Source: Gammaproteobacteria bacterium
Lineage (GTDB): Bacteria; Pseudomonadota; Gammaproteobacteria; Thiohalomonadales; Thiohalomonadaceae
Assembly (NCBI GenBank): GCA_015232955.1
Contig: JADFYS010000036.1
Location: 1 to 12,211 of the forward strand
Length of the DNA stretch: 12,211 nt
Direction of reading: 5' to 3'
The translations under genes and the position numbers were made by a program. Every line of letters starts with the position of its first letter. Position 1 is the first letter of the stretch. The notes under the pieces are model-generated. The model had not been told where the DNA came from and made no database searches. It saw only the letters and a program-made list of their open reading frames with translations. This document shows positions 1 to 6,009 of the stretch, piece by piece.

Positions 1-706
1 TCAGGTCAAGTTGCTCGGCTTGAGCGGCGCTAATCTGCATCCCCGCCATAGGTCGGCTACCCGACTGCCAATCGACATGAATCGCCTCAATACCAGCGAG
101 AGAGATGTGGACGGTACGATCAAGCGGGGTGCCGGTTTTGGCGAGAATGCCCACCACCGTGAACGGCTTGTCATCGTGCTCAAAGAGATTTATCTTGCCT
201 GCACCGTGAGCGACGGTGATCTCCTCTTTCAGTACATAACCGAGATTTGCCGCTACATCGGCCCCCAGAACCGCATCATAGACCTCGGTAAATGGCCCCC
301 CTGCGCTAAATTGCAGCGGATGGTTTCGACCATAGTGGTAATGTTTAAAATAGTCCTCTGTGGTCCCCATCACCCGAAAACCCCGATGGGAGTCTCCCAG
401 AGAGATGGGGATGGTCCAGGCGACCATGGGATGGTTGGCGATCTCCTGGTAGCTCTCCCACGAGATGTTATTGGTCGCATTACCGATGCGAAAAATCGAG
501 TAGAGTAGCAGTTGAATCGAGCCGCTACGGGCGCCTACCACGAGATCGGTTCCCGAGATGGTATTGGCAAAGCTTGCGCGCGACTCCGTGCGCAGCCGCT
601 CAACCCCCAGCAGTAACGCCACACTAAGGGCGATAGAGAGCAGGGTCAGGCCAATGGTAAGGCGGCGGTTAAGAAGGCTTTTGAGTGCAAGTTTGAACAT
701 CGACAT
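1..706 (-). CDS. FtsX/MacB-type ABC transporter permease, partial (C-terminus beyond the left edge)
   Basis: Reading leftward from the ATG at 704-706, an open frame without stops runs off the window edge after 235 codons. The product starts MSMFKLALKSLLNRRLTIGL, with a hydrophobic first membrane helix at about residues 14-34. It continues as a periplasmic MacB-PCD-like region with the phrases SGTDLVVGARSGS (about 45-57) and VLGADVAANLGY, which are typical of permeases that work by mechanotransmission (LolCE/MacB/FtsX group). The three C-terminal helices of this family would lie outside the window. The ATPase stop codon ends one base before this start, so the two genes are translationally coupled and presumably form one transporter. 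A second ATG six bases downstream is possible. The neighbouring ZrgA-like gene suggests a role in metal, probably zinc, handling rather than lipoprotein export. The family call is firm; the substrate is inferred. Confidence 0.87.
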   Translation of the reverse strand, partial: MSMFKLALKSLLNRRLTIGLTLLSIALSVALLLGVERLRTESRASFANTISGTDLVVGARSGSIQLLLYSIFRIGNATNNISWESYQEIANHPMVAWTIPISLGDSHRGFRVMGTTEDYFKHYHYGRNHPLQFSAGGPFTEVYDAVLGADVAANLGYVLKEEITVAHGAGKINLFEHDDKPFTVVGILAKTGTPLDRTVHISLAGIEAIHVDWQSGSRPMAGMQISAAQAEQLDL

Positions 707-707
707 C

Positions 708-1439
708 TTAGACTCCTTTCATGCCGGTAGTAGAGGTTGGTACCGCGCCGTTGATCTGACCCAGGGCAACACTGCGATCAAAGGCACTCTCCAGCGATGA
801 GTCATGACTGACAAACAGCAGCGTAGTGCCGGCCAACTCACACTCATGGATCAATAGTTTGATAAATGCCTCCCGACGATCGCTGTCCAGTGATGAGGTC
901 GGCTCATCGGCGATAACGATCTCCGGGGATCCAATCAGGGCGCGTGCCGCCGCTACCCGCTGCTGCTGGCCGACACTTAGCGCGGTCACCTCCCGCTGCT
1001 GGATCTCCTCTCCGTCGAGATCAAGATGGCTGAGCAGACGCGCCGCCTCTTGCACCGGGGTTCCACGCTGGGTGACCCGAAGATAGCGATTTCTGGAGAA
1101 ATGGAGCGGCAGGAGCACATTCTCCATCACCGAGAGGTAGGGGATAAGGTTAAACATCTGAAAGATAAAGCCGACATGATCCGCCCGAAACCGGTCGCGC
1201 TCTGCCCCTCGCAGCCTGTTGATGGTCTGCCCCAACACCCGGATCTCCCCCCGCTGCGGGGTCATCACCCCGCCGAGAAGATTGAGCAGGGTGCTCTTGC
1301 CGCTACCGCTCGCCCCCTTGATAAAGAGTCTCTCACCACCGCTCACCTGAAACCGGTGAATAGCGAGGGTCAACGGGCCGCTGGTTTGCCAACGAAACTC
1401 CATATCCTGGATATCGATTACCGTTTCACAATCGTTCAT
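708..1439 (-). CDS. ABC transporter ATP-binding protein (LolD/MacB class)
   Basis: This 243-residue protein has all nucleotide-binding motifs in order: Walker A GASGSGKST (42-50), Q-loop Q94 in FIFQMFNLIPYLSVMENV, signature LSVGQQQRVAAARAL (154-168), Walker B IVIADEP (174-180), D-loop SSLD (182-185) and H-loop histidine 212 in FVSHD. The wording around the Q-loop and signature is that of the LolD/MacB/FtsE group that energises FtsX-fold permeases. The signature has valine in place of the usual first glycine of LSGGQ, a modest oddity. It would hydrolyse ATP at the inner membrane to drive the permease encoded one base downstream. The start is the ATG at 1437-1439. An AGGA sits 11 bases upstream, within an alternative hairpin (see the 1452-1500 entry). 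In the V. cholerae Zrg zinc system, as I recall it, a DUF2796 protein is likewise encoded with ABC components; this supports, but does not prove, a zinc role. Confidence 0.93.
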   Translation of the reverse strand: MNDCETVIDIQDMEFRWQTSGPLTLAIHRFQVSGGERLFIKGASGSGKSTLLNLLGGVMTPQRGEIRVLGQTINRLRGAERDRFRADHVGFIFQMFNLIPYLSVMENVLLPLHFSRNRYLRVTQRGTPVQEAARLLSHLDLDGEEIQQREVTALSVGQQQRVAAARALIGSPEIVIADEPTSSLDSDRREAFIKLLIHECELAGTTLLFVSHDSSLESAFDRSVALGQINGAVPTSTTGMKGV

Positions 1440-1451
1440 TGATAAATGGTT

Positions 1452-1500
1452 CCTGAACCCTTCAGTTCAGGCCCCGGTCACAACGCCGGGACCTGAGCTG
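1452..1500 (-). promoter_or_regulatory. Alternative hairpins between the ZrgA-like and ATPase genes
   Basis: In the leftward transcript, arm A (1500-1486, CAGCTCAGGTCCCGG) pairs with arm B (1477-1463, CCGGGGCCTGAACTG) with 13 of 15 matches, across an 8-base loop. Part of arm B, CCTGAAC, can instead pair perfectly with arm C (1458-1452, GTTCAGG), which contains the AGG of the ATPase ribosome binding site. The A:B and B:C structures are mutually exclusive. There is no T-run after either stem, so this is not a standard terminator. It could serve as a processing site, an mRNA stabiliser, or a translational switch for the transporter genes. Regulation is inferred. Confidence 0.5.
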
Positions 1501-1508
1501 AATTATGG

Positions 1509-2120
1509 TTAAAAGTCGTGCGATGAACTGGATGGTGTTAGATGAAAGCTTTTCTGGCCTCTATCGGTGATCATCTGTACCGCCAACTCTTCGGTTGCCG
1601 GAAAGTGAGTGAACCACGCCGCCGTCAGCGTATTGAGTTGCTCAGGCTGCTCACAGCGGAACTGATAGCTAACATCAAAGTCGGCATGCTTCTCTGACGC
1701 CTCTTCCCCCTCATGCTCATCTTCGTGCCCGTGTTTATCTTCGTGCTCATCTTTATGTTCAACCGCATGTTCAAGCAAGCCACTGCTCACTTCGGCCTGT
1801 AGCAGTAGACACCTTGCCGCAGCAGGGAAGAGAAATAGCTGATCCCCCAGCTTTAACTGCATAACCGCGGAATTGACCGCAGCAATCTGCTGCTCATTGC
1901 TGGGCATATGCTCAAAACCGACCACATTCATGGCCGGGGTCTCCAGCTCCAGATGCAGTGTGTTGCCCTCTTGGGCGATATTTAGCTGTGCCACACCATG
2001 TTCATGGGCATCGTGATAGCGGGAGTGATCTTCATGATCGTCTGCATGTGCCGCTGTTGCCGCATAGAACGCAAGCACCATCACCGACGCCGCCTTTAAG
2101 GCTACCGTTTTTTTACGCAT
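1509..2120 (-). CDS. zrgA: DUF2796/ZrgA-like secreted His-rich metal-binding protein
   Basis: The 203-residue product starts with a clear signal peptide: MRKK, a hydrophobic core, then cleavage predicted after AHA at residue 26. The mature part begins with a His/Asp-rich stretch (27-41) leading into the DUF2796 hallmark DAHEHGVAQLNIAQEG (37-52) and TPAMNVVGFEHMP (61-73). A second His/Glu/Asp-rich linker (about 118-145) separates the two halves. C104 and C156 could form a disulfide. The family is called ZrgA in Vibrio, where it belongs to a zinc-regulated uptake system; the His-rich segments fit periplasmic zinc binding. The ATG has a GGAG eight bases upstream. The gene lies between a small membrane protein gene and the ATPase/permease pair, all on the same strand. 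The family call is strong. Binding of zinc rather than another divalent metal is inferred. Confidence 0.85.
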   Translation of the reverse strand: MRKKTVALKAASVMVLAFYAATAAHADDHEDHSRYHDAHEHGVAQLNIAQEGNTLHLELETPAMNVVGFEHMPSNEQQIAAVNSAVMQLKLGDQLFLFPAAARCLLLQAEVSSGLLEHAVEHKDEHEDKHGHEDEHEGEEASEKHADFDVSYQFRCEQPEQLNTLTAAWFTHFPATEELAVQMITDRGQKSFHLTPSSSSHDF

Positions 2121-2206
2121 TTATTTTCTCCAAAGGGTACCATCCAGCCACCACGGTTAGAACAACCGGGGTGACCTACAAATCGTTTTGTTAATAACGC
2201 GAAAGT

Positions 2207-2572
2207 CTAGATGGGGAGAGGAGAGGGTGGGGCACGCGACAGGTAGTGAGAGGTGTGGATGTTGCTGAAGGAGTAGCGATACTCAATCCTGGTCCCGTAG
2301 ATGGTAGTGGGAATCAAGGCGGGGAAGGTAGCGATCAGGGCATCAGCCTGGTGGCTGGCCAGCTCACAGATCAGGCAGGAGTGGTCATCCGCGGCAACGA
2401 CATGCTCTATCTGGTGCAGGATGAGAAAGAGCTGCCCCAGCACCAGGGAGGTCAACAGAACGAAGACAAAAAGGTGGGAGCGCTGTGAGAGGGTGGCCTG
2501 CAGATTCATGGGGGCGATATTAGATACCCAGAATCGTGCGACTGTCAATGAGATCAAACTCGTGGAAACCAT
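2207..2572 (-). CDS. Small membrane protein with HxxEH and CxxC motifs, first gene of the ZrgA-type operon
   Basis: This is an unrecognised protein of 121 residues. One strong hydrophobic helix (about 34-52, LFVFVLLTSLVLGQLFLIL) is followed at once by HQIEH (53-57), H64 and a CLIC motif (C66, C69). It therefore has a cluster of possible metal ligands just outside the membrane. The C-terminal 50 residues have no recognised domain and end in a Pro/Ser-rich tail. The start was chosen at ATG 2570-2572 because a GGAGGT lies nine bases upstream. An in-frame TTG at 2593 lies on the wrong side of that site. An in-frame ATG at 2507-2509, giving MNLQATLSQ, would also leave a credible protein but lacks a good ribosome binding site. 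The 86-bp gap to zrgA and the shared strand suggest one operon. A role as a metal sensor, chaperone or accessory membrane subunit is inference from ligands and context. Confidence 0.68.
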   Translation of the reverse strand: MVSTSLISLTVARFWVSNIAPMNLQATLSQRSHLFVFVLLTSLVLGQLFLILHQIEHVVAADDHSCLICELASHQADALIATFPALIPTTIYGTRIEYRYSFSNIHTSHYLSRAPPSPLPI

Positions 2573-2581
2573 AAATAACCC

Positions 2582-2587
2582 ACCTCC
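2582..2587 (-). promoter_or_regulatory. Ribosome binding site deciding the start at 2572
   Basis: On the minus strand this reads GGAGGT, nine bases before ATG 2572. It is a near-perfect anti-16S match and favours this ATG over the upstream TTG (2593) and the downstream ATG (2509). Confidence 0.6.
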
Positions 2588-2640
2588 AGCCAATCTAAAG
2601 TGGCCCCCTAAGTCAAGACAGTATTCCGCTTAGTTTAAGC

Positions 2641-2851
2641 TATACCCAAGATACTTGGAAACACTGGGTTTCAGGGAGTCGAGAAGAGCGGCTATTCAAG
2701 GCATGAAGCCGCATGAATAGTCATTCTATTCAAAGGGTTCATAACGCACGACTGCAAGGATGCAGGAGGTAGTGCGAAGCAGGAGCCAGAGCCGGGAAGA
2801 GTCGCGCTTATCGGCTTTCTGGAACCAGCGTTTCCAGGTATCTTGGGTATA
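2641..2851. mobile_element. ERIC/MITE-like element with 22-bp terminal inverted repeats
   Basis: The left end (2641-2662, beginning TATACCCAAGATAC) and the right end (2830-2851, ending GTATCTTGGGTATA) are inverted copies that differ at one of 22 positions. Weaker complementarity continues inward for about 14 more bases. The interior has further foldback: CTATTCA (2692-2698) with TGAATAG (2714-2720), and a GCAC..ACTGCA / TGCAG..TAGTGC stem around 2746-2776. There is no room for a transposase, so the element is non-autonomous. The TATACCC terminus and the multi-branched foldback resemble the ERIC family of enterobacteria and vibrios, but the interior differs. I see no certain target duplication. 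Confidence 0.82.
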
Positions 2852-2899
2852 TAACCTAATAGCATTGGTCTCAGGGCTAATTAGAGGATAGTAAAGTAT

Positions 2900-5800
2900 A
2901 TGGCAACAACAGTAGAGTACATATTTACCGCAGAGGGGCTAGCAGAGGATAGCTTCACCGTGGTCAGCTTTGCTGGGCGGGAACAGCTCTGTCGCCCTTA
3001 TGAATATACCCTACAGCTAAAATCAACCAATGTAGAGATCGATCTGGAACAACTGCGAGAGTGCCGTTTTACCTTTGCCATAGGAGAGTCAAAGCAGGTT
3101 GTGCATGGCATCCTGGCCAACTTTCAACAGTTACAACAGAGTGGCGATTTTGCCCTCTATCAGGCCAAACTGGTACCGCATATCTGGCGCCTAGGTCTCT
3201 TTCGGACCAATGAAGTCTATCTGGAGCAAAATATAGAAGAGACGATCACCCAAGTACTGGAGGAGACGGGGCTAATTGCAGGCAGAGATTTTGAATGTCG
3301 GTTGAGTGACAGCTACCGTACCTGGCCATTTCGGGTGCAGTACAGTGAAACCTTTCTTGACTTTATTCACCGTATTATCGAACGGGATGGTATAAGCTAC
3401 TTTTTTGACCAAAGTGGTGATAGCGACACAATCATCTTTACCGATAACGGTAGTAGTTCTCAAAACATTGCCATGAAACCGAGCAAGGTCAAATTTCGTC
3501 AGGCGGGTGGCATTAATGTAGAGAGTGCGAGTGACACCGTGACCTCCTTCCTCTGTTGTCAGCAGCCGGTTCCAGCTAAAGTGGTGGTGAAGGATTATAA
3601 CGACGAAAGCCCGTTGGTCGATATTAGTGGCGAAGCTACGGTGGATCTCAACGCCTGGGGTGAGGTATTTATCTATGGCGACAATCTGGAGTCGCCGGAT
3701 GAGGCGAAACAGATCGCCCAAATTCGTGCAGAAGAGTTGTTGTGTCGAAAAAAGCAGTATCACGGTGAGGGGTTGGTCAATCGGATGCAGCCGGGCTACC
3801 TGTTTAGTATGAGTGAACATTTTCGTCAGAGCTATAACCGTGACTACCTGATGATTAAGATTGAACATCAAGGTTTTGCCCCGGGCTTTCTAACCCACTG
3901 GGATGCTGAAACCGATGTCGATAAGCCACTCTATCGCAACAGTTTTACGGTGATTGAGAGCGATATTCGGTTTCGACCGGAACGAATTGTCCAAAAACAG
4001 CGCATCTATGGAACTTTAAATGCCAATATCGATGCCGAAGGGGATGGTGAGTATGCAGAGCTGGACGAGGTAGGGCGCTATCGGGTCACCCTGCCGTTTG
4101 ATCGCGTCCTGCGAGGAGAGGGAAAAGCCTCCCACTGGGTTCGGATGGCCCAACCCTATGTGGGAGAGGGACACGGAATGCACTTTCCACTCCATAAAGG
4201 TACCGAAGTGTTACTCACCTTTATTGAGGGCGATCCCGACCGGCCTATCATCAGTGGCGCTGTCCCCAACCATCTGCAGACCAGCGTGGTGGATCAGGCG
4301 AGTCAGACCAATAGCCGCATCAAAACGGCAAGTGGCAATATGATTGAGCTGGAAGATCAGGACGGGACCAACCGGGTGAAGCTAAAAACCGGCGATGACA
4401 AAACCTATATGCATCTCGGATCACCCAATGCTGCCGGTGATGGTTGGACCGTACATACTGCCGGTAGTGAACGAAAGGTCATAGAGCGGGGGCAGCAGAC
4501 TACCGTAACAACAGGCTCTTTGAGTGATGTTACCGTAGCCGCTGAGTCTAATACCGAGACCTTTGATGAATCAGCTATTTTCGGATTCATTAAAATGGAC
4601 AACGATAATGTCTCTACGGGGACAGCAGACAGTGCATTTAATGCAAACGATAGCTCGTCTGCAATGTATGAGTTAAGCGGTGAATACTGCTTTCAACGAA
4701 TGCAGGGTCCTCTCTACCAGTGGCATCAAGGGTCAGAGTACCGCTATATGGTGGGTGCCGGGTTAACAGTGACTTATGCCGATAACACTACGGCATCCTC
4801 TGGCTATACAAACACGAAAGATTATAGTGCGCTTAAGTCAGATCTGATGGACGACCTCTATGCCGCTACCCCCAATTATGCGCCAGGTGGCGCCCGAATA
4901 TATGATCATGAGACCAGCTCGAAGACTTGGTCTGATGTGATTAAGGATGCGCGTGTATCTCTTGCCAGACACGACACCATTTCTGGTCAAAAAGGAAATA
5001 TATACGATTTTGGTGGCTACTGGAACTACAATCTGGGTAACTCCTACGAAGAGAACTTTCTAGCTCAAAAAGGGGTTACGATGAATAATACCTATGCTAT
5101 GGACATATTGGAAGGTGGCGGCCCTAAATATACCGGATTTAAATCTGTTCTGTCGGGTGAAAACTTAACGAATAAATTTCAAGCAGACGATGTGCTAAAT
5201 AATGTCGATGCCACAACCAATAGTTTATGTGTTACCAAAAATATCAATGTCCCCTCTTATGAGTTCTCTTATCAATGCAATAATATCGAAATCAACGATT
5301 CCGTGAATGAGATAACGATCAATAAAGGGGGGGTGCAAATAGAGACCGTCTTTAGTTCAGATGGCCATAAGGTACTCTGGACCAAAGAGACCCCAACCCG
5401 ATTTTATGAGAAGAGGTGGGCCGATAGCCCGGAAAACGAGCAGGTACTGGATGCAGAGTTCAATTTTAACCGCAAGCAAGGAATGTGGTACGAAGAGACC
5501 ACATGGAATCAAAATGGGGATTGGATTAGTTTCACCTCTGGCTTTGATGTAGGTGGACATATCTCTCATAACACCACAGAGATACTCGGTATCCCTGAGA
5601 AGAAGGTTACAGTGAACCTCGATGTTGATCTCTCTTTTGAGGTAAATGTTGGGGTTTCATCGACTTTTATTGGTAAATTTGCAGCATCTACATCACTCGA
5701 ACTTTATGGCACAGCATCGCTAGATATAAAGCTTGGCTGGCCCGCCATTAATGCAGAGATTGATCTATCACTCCCAGGGCTGGTGCTTAAGAAAACCAAC

Positions 5801-6001
5801 GATGAGTTCGAATGTAATATTCCGGGGGCTCTTAAGGCGAGATCAGAGCAGAGGGCTGCTGATATAAAAAACAAGGCCCAGATAGAGCTTACAAAAAATG
5901 TTTTGCAAATAGCAAAAGAGAATAAGATTGGCAAGACCGAAATAAATATCACCATGAATACCCTGATTATGCAGCAGAATATCTTGGCCCTGTTTTCGTA
6001 A
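2900..6001 (+). CDS. vgrG: T6SS spike protein VgrG (TssI) with a long C-terminal extension
   Basis: The N-terminal half is a standard VgrG: a gp27/phage-tail-hub-like region (about 1-370, with YSETFLDFIHRIIERDGISY near 150), then the gp5-like OB fold (about 375-456) carrying the signature VRMAQPYVGEGHGMHFPLHK and EVLLTFIEGDPDRPIISGAV. The start of the spike beta-helix follows (SRIKTASGNMIELEDQDG, about 470-490). The trimer caps the Hcp tube and punctures target cells. At 1033 residues it is far longer than the usual 600-700. From about residue 560 the extension has no enzyme motif that I recognise. It includes a GNIYDFGGYWNYNLGN segment (699-714) of a kind seen in other VgrG tails, a beta-strand-rich region of alternating hydrophobics (about 902-960), and a final charged helix (about 978-1010). 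AGAGGA lies 11 bases before the ATG. The next gene starts nine bases after the stop codon. Confidence 0.95.
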   Translation: MATTVEYIFTAEGLAEDSFTVVSFAGREQLCRPYEYTLQLKSTNVEIDLEQLRECRFTFAIGESKQVVHGILANFQQLQQSGDFALYQAKLVPHIWRLGLFRTNEVYLEQNIEETITQVLEETGLIAGRDFECRLSDSYRTWPFRVQYSETFLDFIHRIIERDGISYFFDQSGDSDTIIFTDNGSSSQNIAMKPSKVKFRQAGGINVESASDTVTSFLCCQQPVPAKVVVKDYNDESPLVDISGEATVDLNAWGEVFIYGDNLESPDEAKQIAQIRAEELLCRKKQYHGEGLVNRMQPGYLFSMSEHFRQSYNRDYLMIKIEHQGFAPGFLTHWDAETDVDKPLYRNSFTVIESDIRFRPERIVQKQRIYGTLNANIDAEGDGEYAELDEVGRYRVTLPFDRVLRGEGKASHWVRMAQPYVGEGHGMHFPLHKGTEVLLTFIEGDPDRPIISGAVPNHLQTSVVDQASQTNSRIKTASGNMIELEDQDGTNRVKLKTGDDKTYMHLGSPNAAGDGWTVHTAGSERKVIERGQQTTVTTGSLSDVTVAAESNTETFDESAIFGFIKMDNDNVSTGTADSAFNANDSSSAMYELSGEYCFQRMQGPLYQWHQGSEYRYMVGAGLTVTYADNTTASSGYTNTKDYSALKSDLMDDLYAATPNYAPGGARIYDHETSSKTWSDVIKDARVSLARHDTISGQKGNIYDFGGYWNYNLGNSYEENFLAQKGVTMNNTYAMDILEGGGPKYTGFKSVLSGENLTNKFQADDVLNNVDATTNSLCVTKNINVPSYEFSYQCNNIEINDSVNEITINKGGVQIETVFSSDGHKVLWTKETPTRFYEKRWADSPENEQVLDAEFNFNRKQGMWYEETTWNQNGDWISFTSGFDVGGHISHNTTEILGIPEKKVTVNLDVDLSFEVNVGVSSTFIGKFAASTSLELYGTASLDIKLGWPAINAEIDLSLPGLVLKKTNDEFECNIPGALKARSEQRAADIKNKAQIELTKNVLQIAKENKIGKTEINITMNTLIMQQNILALFS

Positions 6002-6009
6002 AGCAGTTA

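Larger units (their letters stand above)
2573..2899. other. Divergent intergenic region (327 bp) between the metal operon and the T6SS cassette
   Basis: This stretch holds no convincing gene. It contains the start-side sequences of two divergent operons and a 211-bp inverted-repeat element that takes up most of the space. The leftward operon must be promoted within or before the element, and the rightward vgrG operon within it or in the last 48 bases. I could not identify a convincing -35/-10 pair or a Zur-type palindrome. Confidence 0.7.

Noticed and set aside
11..508. Plus-strand frame of 165 codons
   Set aside because: It lies antisense to the permease frame, whose membrane helix and FtsX-type phrases are clear; the product resembles nothing.
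1026..1442. Plus-strand frame of 138 codons
   Set aside because: It is antisense to the ABC ATPase, which has every expected motif.
2121..2206. Possible Zur operator upstream of the ZrgA-like gene
   Set aside because: Only a short GTTATTAAC-like palindrome is seen, far from a full Zur box; zinc control cannot be claimed from sequence.
2301..2633. Plus-strand frames opposite the small membrane protein
   Set aside because: The products are low-complexity with no plausible start signal; the minus-strand frame has a good ribosome binding site and a sensible membrane helix.
2848..2899. Promoter for vgrG at the right end of the MITE-like element (TATATAAC)
   Set aside because: No -35 hexamer at suitable spacing; the TATA text is part of the terminal repeat.
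3272..3871. Minus-strand frame of 199 codons within vgrG
   Set aside because: It is a shadow of a strongly conserved VgrG region.
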